A stretch of DNA of 64,000 bases from Gambelia wislizenii (taxonomy: Eukaryota > Chordata > Lepidosauria > Squamata > Crotaphytidae), in NCBI GenBank assembly GCA_030847615.1, contig JAUMIR010000001.1, forward strand, positions 62,137,501 to 62,201,500, given 5' to 3'. A model generated the notes under the pieces. The model made no database searches and was not told the origin of the DNA. It saw nothing but the letters and a program-made list of their open reading frames with translations. Below are positions 10,046 through 21,487 of the stretch, one piece after another (the first letter of the stretch is position 1; each line of letters starts with the position of its first letter). The position numbers and the translations under genes were made by a program.

Positions 10046-10640
10046 GGTATAACAAATAAGCAGGAATAGAAGGAGCTAGATTTCATGCCCTGCTACTCTG
10101 ACTCTGAAGATGAACTAGGGGAGGATAGAGCTTTAGAGCAGGATATACAGCAGGGAGTAGGTTTATGAGTAGATGCTCCTGACCGCTCTGGATTTATCAC
10201 CACCTGCCCCAGCAGAGCTTCCTGGCCCCTCAAATATAGCCGAGGGGGACATAGATGATAACCTAGACCTGGAAGGGAGGCTAGACCCTTCAGACAGGGA
10301 AATAATTGATAACCCAGACCCAGTCTTACCCACTTTCCAAAAAACGCACGTTAAAAAAAGGAGGAAGTGCAACGCTAGCAGTGTATTTATGAAAAATGCC
10401 ATGCAATTGCTGAGCATGGCATTGATGAGCATGGCATTTACTGTGTAAGCTGTGAGAGCTATAAATTACTGCCAGCTGCTCTGTGGAATCTGTTGGAAGT
10501 TATCTGGCATCTTCAGTGGGAACTTTCTGTTCTTGTGAAGACTCTCATTGCTTGTTTGGACATTGAACTTTGGATTGTACTGAACACCTTGCTAGCCATG
10601 ACCTTTGACTATTGGACTGGTAAAATTGGACTGCTTTAAA
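10046..10640 (+). mobile_element. Possible LTR-retrotransposon 3' remnant
   Basis: An acidic, charged coding-like stretch (SDSEDELGED around 10100) is followed by about 300 bp with repeated 'gagcatggcatt', TATAAATTACTGCC, and a pattern of TTGGACTxxx repeats (TTGGACATTGAACTTTGG, TATTGGACTGG). I associate this style with reptile LTR elements. Neither LTR boundaries nor a pol domain are visible. The 91-codon frame at 10173-10448 is not recognised. Confidence 0.25.
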
Positions 10641-10654
10641 GGAGGATTAAAATT

Positions 10655-10866
10655 CTTGGTGTCATGGTTTGAGTGTTGGACTCTGAGAGACCAGGGTTCA
10701 AATCTCCACTCAGTTATGGAAGCCCATGAAATGAACTTGGCAAGTTACACTCCCTCAACTTTAGAGGAAGGCAATGGCAAACCCCCTCTGAGCAAATATT
10801 GCCAGGAAAACTCCATGACAGGGCATCCATAAGTTGAAGTCAACTTGAAGACACAGAACAGCAGTA
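10655..10866 (+). mobile_element. tRNA-derived SINE
   Basis: The head has a tRNA-like A box (GGTTTGAGTGTTGGACT) and B box (GGTTCAAATCTC) about 30 bp apart. The body has GGAAGGCAATGGCAAACCC and the tail CATAAGTTGAAGTCAACTTG. Related copies are at 29047-29637 (plus) and 48076-48300 (minus). SINEs of this kind are transcribed by Pol III and mobilised by LINE machinery. Confidence 0.8.
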
Positions 10867-10934
10867 ACGTTAATGGAGGATACTTCTATGTCACTCAGAG
10901 GCCAAGTTTCCTTAAGACTAGAAATATATACATA

Positions 10935-11164
10935 CAGTTGTCCCTTCATATTTGCTGGGGTTTGGTTCCAAGACCTCCTGTGGATACCAAAATCCATGAA
11001 TACTCAAGTCCTGTTATATGGAATGGCATAGCAAAATGGTGTCCCTTATATAAGATGGCAAAATCAAGGTTTGCTTTTTGGATTTTTATTTTTTAAAGAA
11101 TATTTTCAAGCCATGAATACTTAAATCCGTGGATATCAAATCCATGGATACATAGGGACAACTG
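10935..11164. mobile_element. Tigger/pogo-type MITE with TA target sites
   Basis: 230 bp bounded by CAGTTGTCCC and GGGACAACTG and flanked on both sides by TA, the target duplication of Tc1/mariner and pogo elements. It contains TTATATAAGATGGCAAAATC and ATTTTCAAGCCATGAATA, in the opposite orientation to the 54.0-kb copy. No transposase. Confidence 0.9.
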
Positions 11165-11454
11165 TAGTTATCTCACTGAAATATGAATAACAGGGATGAA
11201 ATCCTACATCACACTGGCAGAACATAAGCCTTTGCTAGTGTACTTATGGGATGTACTGGGTACTGTTCCCTTTGCCCAGCTGCAATTATGTCACTCAGTC
11301 AGATCACATGTCTAAATAATAAATATTTGACTAGTATTGAACAGGTGAAATAAATAAAGAAAGAAATGGATAGTGACATGAAATCATACAAGCTACTTCA
11401 AAGGCAAATTGATCTATAAATTCTAATTTTAAGGTGGGAATAATATGGGCTTCT

Positions 11455-11570
11455 GGGTGTTGCTAGACTGCAGCTCCCAACATTTTTGACCATTGGCTAT
11501 GCTGAATAGGGCTGTTGGGACTTTCAGTTCAACAACAACTGGAGAGCTGAATGATTCTCATCCCTATTCC
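11455..11570. mobile_element. hAT MITE fragment
   Basis: Inverted halves: GACTGCAGCTCCCAACATT near the left and GGGACTTTCAGTTCAACAAC near the right, around CATTGGCTATGCTGAATAGG. It is the same family as at 27119-27245. Confidence 0.5.
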
Positions 11571-11646
11571 AACTAGATAAAATATCTGGCAGACCTAGCT
11601 AAATTCCAATATTAGTATGTACACGATGGCGTAAGAGACAGTCATA

Positions 11647-12260
11647 GGAGATTATCACACGGGTCCTAAAACCCCATTTCTGTCTCACTACCCTCCTCTT
11701 GCCCCAATCCCGTCCCTGTTACAGAATAAAATAAACATTTCCAGACACCTACCTGATAGCTGCCTCCCCTCCTTTCGGCAGCCTGGGAGTAAATGCAGAT
11801 GTCATAAAGCTGTATTTATGACCCAGAAAGCAAATCCCACCTGTTCTCACAAGACAATGATCATGCCTGAAATTTCAAAATAAAAGTAAAAATAAAAGTA
11901 AAAAACAAACAAACCCAAGCCTCAAAACACATTTTTAAAATTACAAGTAACCCAGGGAGGGGGGGGGAAGGGTGTCATTTACCTCCTTGTCCTGATTGCA
12001 CCCGGAAGTCTTCATGAGGGACCTCCCACCACAGCTAGCATCACGCCAGCATAACAGGACAGAAATGGGGTGTTGTTCAGAACACTCATGATTCCATGAC
12101 AGAAACGAAATGGGTGGTCTATTCATGATGTTTCCCCATCATTAAAATAAATCAGAAGCAGCATGGGGACAGCATGGGACGGGGACAATATTGTCTAAAA
12201 AGTAAAACCTTTTCCGATACTATTCTGTGATCAGATTTTTAAACCCGTGTGATAATCCCC
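11647..12260 (-). mobile_element. 614-bp MITE, GGAGATTATCACACGGG family
   Basis: The ends are GGAGATTATCACACGGG and, inverted, CCCGTGTGATAATCCCC. ATA occurs immediately outside each end, consistent with a 3-bp target duplication. The interior is related, in opposite orientation, to the copy at 40526-41134: both carry a block around TTATGCTGG...GTGGGAGGTC...GTGCAATC. A third member is at 32192-33027. The 3-bp duplication points to a PIF/Harbinger-like mechanism but no transposase is present. Confidence 0.65.
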
Positions 12261-12484
12261 ATAGATGTCTTAAAACCCCAACTACAATTGAATAAGAGGT
12301 ATTGAACTCTGTCAGGCAGACACTCCTGATGGTAAGAAGCACAGTCTACTGATCTTTGGAGAGGGCTGCTAGAGCAAGTGGAGACAGGATACTGATTTAA
12401 GCCAAGTAAGAATTTATTTATTTATTTCCTATGTATGTCACTTTTCTCCCAAAGTGGGAAGAATAGAACTCATGGTCCAATGGA

Positions 12485-13045
12485 CTAATAATAATAATAA
12501 TAAAAAAATTTATTTCTATCCTGCCCCTCTGCAATGCAATTGGGGAGGCTTACAATATAAAAACTCCATACCCTAGCCCGCCCACCCCTAATATTAAATT
12601 AGAAAAGATTAAAAACATACAATAATTTTTAAAAGATTAAATTAGAAAAGATTTAAAAAATACAATAATTAAAAAAAAATTCCAATGGCAGCTCAAAGGG
12701 AAAGGACAGCCGAGTCTTTGGGCCGGGATAGTTATTCAGGAAAGGCCTGCCAGAAAAGATCCATCTTAACAGCTTTTTAAAAGCTGTGTAAGGTGGTAAA
12801 AAGGCCATTCCATAATCTGGGAGCGGCAGCAGAGAAGGCCCTCTGGGAGGTCACCGACAGCCTTGTTTTCATAGATTGTAACAGTTCCTCCCAGAGGACC
12901 AAATGCACGGGGAGGGTCGTATGGGAGGAGGCGGTCCCAGAGATAAGTTGGACCCAAGCCATGTAGGGCTTTAAACGTCATAACCAACACCTTGTACTGT
13001 GCCCGGAAACTAATAGAAAGCCAGTGGAGAGCTTACCTCACACTC
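12485..13045 (-). mobile_element. L2 LINE 3' end
   Basis: Read on the minus strand this has FKALHGLGPTYLWDRLLPY (from 12990 downwards), a run of shifted frames containing LWNGLF, then a 3' UTR ending in GCAGAGGGGCAGGATAGAAAT-like sequence and an ATT repeat at the plus-strand left end (12487-12500). L2 elements are non-LTR retrotransposons; this is the far C-terminus of ORF2 plus 3' UTR, with stops and shifts. Confidence 0.8.
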
Positions 13046-13138
13046 CTCAGTGCCACCATGCAAATAATTTCAGGAGACCCATTTGGCTAGCCAAACCTTA
13101 TCCTGGAAGGTGCTTGACACTGATATTTGGTATGTGGA

Positions 13139-13165
13139 ATATATATATATATATATATATATATA
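13139..13165. repeat. (TA)n microsatellite
   Basis: Thirteen or so TA units in a row. Confidence 0.9.
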
Positions 13166-13974
13166 GTAATGTGCAAATAGGTTTGCTCAGTGCACCATGT
13201 CAATTTATGGATTATGTTTGTCCTTTTTTTGTTCTGGGAAGACTGGATTCCTTTGCAGAACAAAGCCAATGAATATGCTAGCATTCTGATGAAGCATTTT
13301 TCACGATCAAACCCAACTCCAGGAAACAGTCATGGGTGAATATACTGTATCTGAAAATCAGATGCTGAAAATTACCACTGTTCAGATTAAATTGACATTT
13401 CTTAAAGTGAAGCTATTTAAACTAGAATAAGCTTTTCATACCACTGTACCATGTTGAGATAAGTTAATAATATACATTTATATTACCTGCTGTCTCTTTT
13501 GAGGAAACATCCTTTCTTTCAGTGAAAGAAAACTCCCAGCCTTCACAATATTACATTTCCTGCATGGCACTGGAGATGTGGGTGACTTGGCAGGAAGCCA
13601 TCGTGTATTTGGCCACAATGGGTTAAGGGGGCAATGTCAGAAAGGAAGCTTTATGCTCACTGCATCCTTCAGTAAGCCAAGTCAACTGGATATGTACTGA
13701 GGTCTCTTTTGTCCAACTCCCAAGGTAAACTGCATTAGAATAAGTTGTCTTAGCAGCTGCCGCTGTGACTGTCTGTTTTTTTTTTTTGTCTTATTGCCAC
13801 CTAGTACAATTTGTAATTGTACAGCTAACCCAATATAGATATCACATGCTCAAAACAGCCAATATTACCTATTTATCTCTTTGATATTTGTTTTGAGACT
13901 GAATAAACAATACCTAGCTTGTCTGCATTTTCAGGGAGTTGGGAGCTATCTCTCAATTGTAACTTCCACTCCTG
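13166..13974. other. No gene seen
   Basis: Unique-looking AT-rich sequence with a T-run near 13777-13786. No recognised repeat. Confidence 0.5.
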
Positions 13975-14165
13975 TAACATTCGGTAACTGACAAAGCAAG
14001 GAGGTTTGTGGCACCTCAATGACTAACAAGTTATTTTTGGCTCAAGCTTTCATGAACTCCTGCCCACTTCATTTGCTGCATTTGTTGAAGTGGGTATAGG
14101 CCTGCAGGGTGCACAAGTTTACACTAGATAAAATCTGACAGTGGTCAAGATGATACAAGACTTTT
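13975..14165. mobile_element. Second Penelope-like pseudo-LTR family, fragment
   Basis: The order GTTTGTGGCACCTCAATGAC, TAACAAGTTATTTTTGGCTC, AAGCTTTCATGAACTCC, GCCCACTTCA is that of a common reptile repeat that I associate with PLE pseudo-LTRs. On the minus strand it holds a decayed hammerhead-like core (14046-14075). There is no coding part. Confidence 0.4.
14046..14075 (-). ncRNA. Decayed hammerhead-like core
   Basis: On the minus strand CAAATGA stands where CTGATGA is expected. AGTGGGC follows as one side of a stem and GAAAGC closes the motif. The 3' side of the stem is mutated. Two core changes make activity improbable. It is kept as a fossil motif that helps classify the repeat. Confidence 0.25.
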
Positions 14166-15338
14166 TTCTTGTGTCTGCTGTAGCAGAGTAAGAGGGCTTC
14201 CACACTGGAAAAGTTCTACAACAGGTGATTTTATCCATAATCATAATATTCCAGATCTTCCTGTTCCATTGCTCAGCAGTAGGGGCACGTGAATGTGTCC
14301 ATTCCAGTTTATCCTAGTTTCTTATTTTTCCCATCTTCAGCTGATTCGCTCCAAACCTTGTAATTTCTCAGTCCTACATTTGGTTTGCTTTGAAATGTAC
14401 GGATTTTTAAAAGAAAAAAATGAATACACATTTCTTCCACACATTTTTCCATGCAATTTTGCCTAATATACTCATTCTTGCAAGTAATTTTCATGTAAAA
14501 GCTTTTAAAGTTATTTTCTCTTTCGTTGTCTTGGGGTAGGTTTGCTATTATTTTCTTTTTCTTTTTTTCTTCTTTTTGCCAACTATGTAATGCTTTCTTA
14601 TATCTATGTCTTTTATGTTTGTTTATGCTATTTGTTTTACAGATTATGTTGAATTTACAAAATAATTTAAAAATGAATTTATTTTCTCTAACAGAGACAT
14701 TTTCCAGTATTTTCAACTGGGTAACTCCACTGTAAAATTTGGATAGGTATGAATTTTGGTACATTGCTTCAAAAGTGCAAACTTGGACGAGTTCACATTA
14801 AACTGCAGGACAAATGAATTTCTACTTTGTTGCTTTCTCACAGTATTTGATCAATTCCCCCATTCTTACCAATTGTATCCATTTACCTATACATTATTAG
14901 TATACCTAGCTATCTCCTTCCTCCACCTCACCCCTATTTATCCCTCCCTAGGATATAGAATTAAGGAAGGATATAGAATTAATAAATTTTGTCCACACTT
15001 GTAGATGTGGATCCTCTTTGCAAGAAGGCATATAAAGACCAACTGTAAGGGATTATGCCCTTACCTTCCTTACTGTTTCACTCAAAACTAGGAATGGAAA
15101 TAATATTTGAAAATATTTTTTTTAATGGACAAATACAATTTCACAAGTGTTGGAAACTCCCCACCCCTTAGTTTTGTGTACTACTAATAAGGCATGCTTA
15201 TCCTGCCTCCATTTTAAGGCACTATTTCTATGTCAAATGTTTAATTACAGCTCATGAGAGCTAAGAAATAATATTTCTTAAAAAAAACTTAGGATATTGT
15301 TTAATAAGTATTTTGGCTCTGTGATCAATGTGATTTCA
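14166..15338. other. No recognised gene; AT-rich
   Basis: A 151-codon minus frame (14309-14764) exists but it is lysine- and asparagine-rich, matches no family that I know, and sits in AT-rich DNA. A CCTCCCTAGGATATAGAATTAAGG region repeats 'gatatagaatta' twice at about 14952-14980. Nothing else is seen. Confidence 0.45.
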
Positions 15339-17217
15339 GCAAACCTGGGGAAATACTGGGTGTGAAATCATGGTCAGGAATACTAAAAGAGAAGGAAGTA
15401 CATGATGGATGAGAGTTCTTTAAAAGTGAGATATTGAAGGGTTAATTTCAAACAGTTCCAATGAGAAAGAAAAAGAGGCAGTGTCTAAAGAAACCAGGAT
15501 GGATGTCGAAAGAACTTTCTAATGAGCTAAGATTTAAAAGGGACACGGACAAGAAATTGAAAAAGGTGGAAATCACCAGAAAAGAATTCAAACAAATAGC
15601 CAGCTCATGTAGGGAGAAAGGCAGAAAAGCTAAAGCACAGAAAGAGCTCAGGCTTACTAGAAAGTTAAAAACAATAAAAACGGCTTTTTGGTTATGCCCA
15701 TAGCAAAAGGAAGAACAAGGAAATGGTAGGTCTACTGCATGGAGAAGATGTCAATATGCTAACAGGGGGCAGAGAAAATACAGAACTACTTAACACCTTC
15801 TTTCCCTCAGTTTTCTCCCAAAAGGAGAAAAGTACTCAACCTGGGGGAAATGGAGCATATGATGCAGTAGTGGAAATGCAGCACAGAATTGGTAAAGAGG
15901 TAGTTCAGGAATACCAGGCCAGTATAAATGAGTTCAAGTCTCCAGGGCCAGATGAACTACATCCAAGGGTATTAAAAGAACTGGCAAAAGTAATCTCAGA
16001 ACTACTGTCAATAATCCTTGAGAATTCCTGGAGAACAGGAGAGATCCCAGCAGACTGGAGAAGGGTAAATGTTGTCCCCATCTTTAAAAAGGGAGGGGAA
16101 GAGGACCAAATAATTACCACCCCATCAGCCTGACATCAATACCAGAAAAGATTCTAGAGCAAATCATTAAAGAGATAGTCTGTTAGTACTTAGAAAGGGA
16201 TGCTGTGATCACTAAAAGTCAACTTGGGTTTCTCAGAAACAAGTTATGCAAAACTAATCTTATCTTCTTTTTTGACAGTCACAAGCTTGGTAGATGAAGG
16301 AAATGCTGTGGATGTAGTGTATCTTGATTGCAGTAAGGCCTTTGACAAGGTCTCCCATTATATTCTTGTAAACACATTAGTAAAATGTGGGCTAAACAAT
16401 GTGACTGTTAGGTGGATTTGTAACTGGTTGAACAACCAAACCCAAAGTGTTGTCACCAATGGCTTCTCTTCATCCTGGAGAGAAATGACTAGTGGGTGCC
16501 ACAGGGCTCTGTCCTAGGCCCAGTGCTATTCAAAATCTTTATCAATGACTTGGATCTAGGAGTCTTAGTGGACCACAAGTTTAACATGAGTCAGCAGTGT
16601 GATGCAGCAGCCAGAAAAGCTAATGCAATTCTAGGCTGCATCAATAGAAGTATAGTGTCTAGATTGAGGAAAGTAATAGTGCCACTCTATCCTGCTTTGG
16701 TGAGACCTCACCTGGAATACTGTGTCCAGTTCTGGGCACCACAATTCAAGAAGAATGTTGACAAGCTGCATCATGTCCAGGGGAGGGCAACCAAAATGGT
16801 GAAAGGTCTGGAAACCAAGCCCTATGAGGATTGGCTTAGGGAGCTGGACATGTTTAGTCTGGAGAAGAGAAGATTAAGAGGGGACATGATAGCCATGTTT
16901 AAATATATGAAGGGTTGTCATATTGAGGATGGAGCAAGCTTGTTTTTGCTGCTCTAGAGACTAGGACAAGGAACAATGGATTCAAAGTACAGGAAAAGAG
17001 ATTCCACCTAAACATTAGGAAGAACTTCCTGATGGTAAGAGCTGTGGGACAGTGCAATTTGCTACCTTTGGGTGTAGTAGAGTCTCTTTCTTTGGAGGTT
17101 TTTAAAGAGAGGCTGGATGGCCATCTGTCGTGCATGCTTTGATTGTGTGTTCCTGCAGGGCAGAGGTTTGGACTTGACGGCCCTTGTGATCTCTTCCAAC
17201 TTATGATTCTGCGATTT
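15339..17217 (+). mobile_element. CR1 LINE, 5'-truncated and internally deleted
   Basis: It starts in the endonuclease-RT linker, passes through RT sequence including KSPGPDELHPRVLKELAK (15723-16133 frame) and SKAFDKVSHYILVNTLVKC (16224-16517 frame), and ends in the 3' UTR near ACTTATGATTCTGCGATTT. At about 16546-16556 INDL is joined directly to DLGVLVDHK, removing the FADD catalytic box and roughly 300 bp present in the other copies. Multiple frame breaks. The copy is dead. Confidence 0.88.
15461..16957 (+). pseudogene. CR1 ORF2 fragments lacking the FADD box
   Basis: Four plus frames (15461-15703, 15723-16133, 16224-16517, 16496-16957) cover the linker, fingers/palm and C-terminal region of a CR1 reverse transcriptase. 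[39 protein letters not shown] and LVRPHLEYCVQFWAPQF are visible. The palm motif FADD is lost through the deletion near 16,550, so even the joined product could not polymerise DNA. Confidence 0.85.
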
Positions 17218-20200
17218 AGCGTTGCCTTATTTTTGTAGTCATCATAAACACTAATGACACAACTGTGTCCTTCTGTCCCTCCCTCCCCCAAAAAACCCAC
17301 CCCTTTCACCAGAGGAGAGCAATGCTTTTTGGCATTTGTTCCAGCAGCATCATATAGCCCCCCCATGCTTAATCATTAATTGCTTTCTTGGGCTACAGAA
17401 ACTCTTCATTTAGCAGCTTGTCCCTCAAATGCACACTACCCAGAGCTATGATTGTCATCCCTGGAAATGTTGTCCTTCTTTTCCCCAATGGGTCATGCAC
17501 AAGAACATGATGTGCAAACAGAAATCCTGATTTATTCCTATTTGTGTTTTTGTTACATTCATAGTTTTGGCACTTAGCTTCCTTTTGAATAGCTTGTTGC
17601 TCAGCAACCCAGTTCCCCCACTTCTATCTCCCCTATATGTTAGTGACAGTGGTTGAATTTTAAAAAAAAAAAAAAACAAGCAAAGACCTATTAGTTTTTA
17701 AATATAGCTCTCAGAAAACCAGACAATGGTACTGAAGTAAAGATTGCTATGCTCAAAAACACATGGAACATACACTGTCTGTCTATCTGTCTGTCTGTCT
17801 CATTCTCTCTCACACACACACACATCACACACAACCACAAATATATTGTAAATTACTAGGTTAAGACCCTGTAAGGAACAGTCATTCCAGCTTTTTAAAA
17901 AAAAATCATATTGGATGCAGAAAATTACTGAGTTTTCTTTGTCTTTCTGTGATATTTTTTGCTAACATGTAGAGCAACAAAGTCCTTCCCTTACAAAGAA
18001 CAAGGGGAGGGTTAGCAGCTACTCTATAAAGCCTAACATTACAAAAGACTTGCTTATTTTATTAAATTGTTCTTAACAAGTATTCTTGCTTGCTGTGACA
18101 TTAGTTGCATTTCAGAGGCCTGCATTAAGCTGATAAATGCTGAGGCACTATGCTTCTCCAAAGCCATCTACACTCCACACCTTCATTTCAGTGTTTCTCA
18201 GTCACAAAAGTGCTGGCCTAGGAAGCCATTTAGGATGGACATCTGTGCTAATTTCAGTCATAATTCCACCGAGAGCTGCTCACATCAGATGAAAATTGTC
18301 CATGTTTTCCTACACAGGGCAATGATTAGGGTTACTACTTGTTGCCACCCAGTTCTCACACTGTGCCAAATGAATGCACTATCCAGCCAATGTGAAACAT
18401 TTCTACAGCACAGTAAGCACAAAACACATGTTTAACTGAAATGAGAAACACAGTGCATATCCACAATTTGATGTTTAAGGAGTGAAAATAGCATATTCAC
18501 AGCTGCAGGTAGTGCCCCACATATAGCCATGGCTTTTCAAAGTTACAATCTTCCCTTTAAAAAGCAAAAGCAATAACAATCAGAAGCCTGATTCAGACTG
18601 GACTAACAGTGTTTCCATGTGCCAGCATCCTATGAGACTGCCAAAGCACAAAACAAAACAAGGCAGATTAAACTGGTTGGGGACTTATGCCAGTTCCAAA
18701 AACAGCCTCTTCCCCTTTGCATGAATATGTAAACTATTCTAGGAATGGTGGGATCCAAAAGCTTGTGCCATACATAGCATGCCATTCTGGAAACCTGAGC
18801 TCTGCTTTTCCACTGTAGAGAATGCTCAATGTAACTAGTGAGAATCACATACAGATCAAATACAACAGTATAATAATAGTATAGTATAATAACCTCTCCC
18901 TGCTAAAAAACAAATCAATAAAAACATCCCACTTAAATAAAGTAAATCCACATTAAAAACTCAGTTCAGCAAATAAGCCAGCTGAAAAATTAAAGTCTGA
19001 ATAAAAATGGAAGGACAATGGAGCTTCCTGTTAAATTGAGAGATCTGTGCAAAGGAGGCCGATATCTCACGGTCAGATATGTCTCAGGGGCAGAGGATAA
19101 ATCAGGTGTCTCCCTCTGAGAATAAAATCAAGGCTCTGACCTCAGAGTGGGAGATCCAGTCTCAAGAGCCCCCTCCTCCCTCAAGTCCTTCCTGGGCATC
19201 CCAGACATTTCCATGGTGGTTGTCATCTGAGGCTGGAACTTCCTTAGTGTATGGGAAGGGTGTCAGAGGCAGCAAGTGGGTCCAATGTGAGTAGAGTGGT
19301 GAATCCACTGTGGGTTTTAAAGCTATTATCAAAGGCAATGAACCCTATCCTCAAAATAAGTTCAGCACCTGTGGCAGCTGCATTTTGTTGGAGTAGGGAA
19401 GAGGATGACTTGGATTTGCTGTTGCCACAAGCCCTCTCAGCCCCTAGACATGCTCCCAAGACAAATTTAGAGGCACCCCAGAGCACGACTGACTCCATTA
19501 CCTCTCATTTGTTTGCAGTGGAGAATTAGTGTTTTCACTGATAGCTAACACCCCCCCCCAAAAAAAAAAGAGCTAAAAACTAGATATGTCAAAATTTCCA
19601 CCCTGCCAGGAAGAGTCTACTTGGGTTTTGGATGAAAAGGAGCTTCTGAGATTGCAGCATTCCATCTATCAGGCTCCTTACTCTTCGGATTGTACCCTAT
19701 GCCACTTCTGCTCCCAGAAAATACTGTTCTGATGTCTAGATGTGAATAGAGGCAGTGCAGTAATGTTAGGATCAAACTAATGGAGCAACAATCAAATTCC
19801 AAAATGTAATGAGATTTTAATCTTTCCTTTCTTAATCAGTTCCAGTGTTTGTGCTAGAGTTCATATTTTCTTGAGAAACTCCCAGTGAACACTTGTGCAA
19901 TTGACAATCTGACCAAAGATGAGGGCATAGCTCAGCTTGTCCTTTCCTTTCCCTTGTTCACCTCTCTCTCTCTCTCTCTCTCTCTCTCCAGAATAAGATA
20001 GTAAAACAATTTCCAGTTTCCAACAGTTCCAATTATTTCCCCAATTTTATGTAGAGCAAAAAATGATACACAGTTTGTGTTTTTGTGGAGGAGTCTTTTC
20101 TAATTACAACACCATGAAATATTTGTATTTCATGGGAGAGCCCTAGACTTCCTCATGTGATGTTCCTGAGGTAAATTCTTACATGAAATATGTTCAGTAT

Positions 20201-20465
20201 ACCACCCATTCTTAATTTACTCAGGGAGGATAAGATGATCAATCAAATACTACATGTCAGAAATGATAGCTAGGAATAAGATATCAGGCATGTATGCTTC
20301 ACAGTCTTCGTAAATAATGTTCAGCACAAACTCATCTGTTTCTATATCCCATCCCACTAAAGAAAAAAGATACAAGTTTACTGCAACTCTGATCACACAG
20401 CCACCATCTTTTCAATGAACCTCACCCTGATTTTCTCCGGTGGTCTTAAATTACTGAAACATTTA
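17218..20465. other. 3.2 kb with no gene; microsatellites only
   Basis: I see no recognisable protein or TE family. A (CTGT)n/(CA)n composite lies at 17779-17824, a (CT)n tract at 19965-19988, and a C8A8 homopolymer pair near 19551-19570. Open frames here are short and uninformative. Confidence 0.5.
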
Positions 20466-21475
20466 GAGAGCCCTGGTGGTGCAGAGGTTAAATGCCAGTA
20501 CTGCAAGAAACCATATTGCAAGTCCCAGAGGGCTCCAAGGTTCACTCAGGATTTATAAAATGAGTACCAGGCTTGTGGGGGCAATTAGCTATGTCTCTCT
20601 GGCTTTTCTTTGCAAACAAAGATTCAGGAAGGACTCATCCTGCGCTTTCTGCAGGAGCGCTGATGACTAAAAAGGCCAATCCGAGATCATTAGGCCACCT
20701 TTTCTAGGCCCCTCTCCATATGGAGCAAGCAGTGCTCTCCTTAAAAAAGGCTGCTTGGTTGTTCAGGATGCTGCCAAACAAGACTGGTCATCCTCGAGTG
20801 ATCAAAGTACTGAACTGCCTGCATGCAGGGTTGGGCCTGCAGCTTCCAGTGCATCATTACACCTGCCGTTTCATCCCTCACCTATCGCTACAGGGCTTTT
20901 TCGGAATTGTCCTTCGAGCCTGTGCAATAGATTTTTCTGGTAGAGCACAGCATGCACAGAACTGGCCTCACCCTTTAAACCAAAGGTTCATCTGCCGTGG
21001 CCTTGCAAGCATGGACGTAGCAGCAAGGTCCTCGGGTCGTAGGTTTGATTGGAGTTTCCTTGTCTTAGATGGTTGACCTTACAGGGTTGGACGAGAACCA
21101 TCTGCCCAGGTTTGGGGTTAGAGTTTTCCTTCTCCTAGGATGGTTGCCATAAGGCTAGAGAACTCATCCTGCCCTTTGACGCTCTTTGTCAGACCCTTCA
21201 GTTTTTACCTGTCTGGCATGGGAGACCCTAACGGTGGCTATTATGCCACTGCCAACATAGCTCAAAACATCATTAGGGTACGCAAGCCCCTCTCCCACGA
21301 CAAGAAGGTGTCAATGGAGAGGTGGGGGCAATTACCTAACACACATTGGAAACAGCTTAATGTGATGTAGATGTGTAAAGTGCTATTGCTTAAACAATTT
21401 GTAAGCTGCTCTGGGAGCCTTTGTGTCTGAAGAGTGGAATATAAATACCTAAAATAAAATAAATAAAATAATCTG
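20466..21475 (+). mobile_element. tRNA-derived SINE split by an insertion
   Basis: The left part (20466-20587) has GAGAGCCCTGGTGGTGCAGAGG and AAAATGAGTACCAGGCTTG. The right part (21335-21475) ends with GTAAGCTGCTCTGGGAGCC and a TAAAATAAAATAAATAAA tail. Together they match the start and end of a lizard tRNA SINE. The two parts are separated by a 734-bp insert flanked by duplicated SINE sequence. Confidence 0.7.
20588..21321 (-). mobile_element. LINE-derived insert with a 13-bp target duplication
   Basis: GTGGGGGCAATTA occurs at 20575-20587 and again at 21322-21334, bounding the insert exactly. On the minus strand the last ~100 bp match the 3' end of the zinc-finger LINE at 58.86 kb, including the coding segment before GGATGAGTCCTTCCTGAATC and a short GAGAGA-type tail. 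The remainder includes GGGTCTCCCATGCCAGACAGG, which I remember from the 5' region of a vertebrate LINE. I infer an internally deleted LINE moved in trans; no RT is present. Confidence 0.6.
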
Positions 21476-21487
21476 TGGACATATTAT

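Noticed and set aside
10173..10448. 91-codon acidic frame as a host gene
   Set aside because: No start context, splice or domain evidence, and flanking sequence looks like retroelement remnant.
10671..10712. tRNA-like A and B boxes
   Set aside because: Part of a SINE, not a tRNA gene: no cloverleaf or anticodon arm could be seen and the body continues into SINE sequence.
14309..14764. 151-codon minus frame, Lys/Asn-rich
   Set aside because: AT-rich composition, no recognisable motif, not supported by neighbours. Probably chance.
18067..18435. 122-codon plus frame rich in Cys/Ser/His
   Set aside because: No domain order or repeat pattern (no regular zinc-finger spacing). Isolated chance frame.
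20720..21076. 118-codon plus frame
   Set aside because: It is antisense to the LINE-derived insert and lacks any motif.
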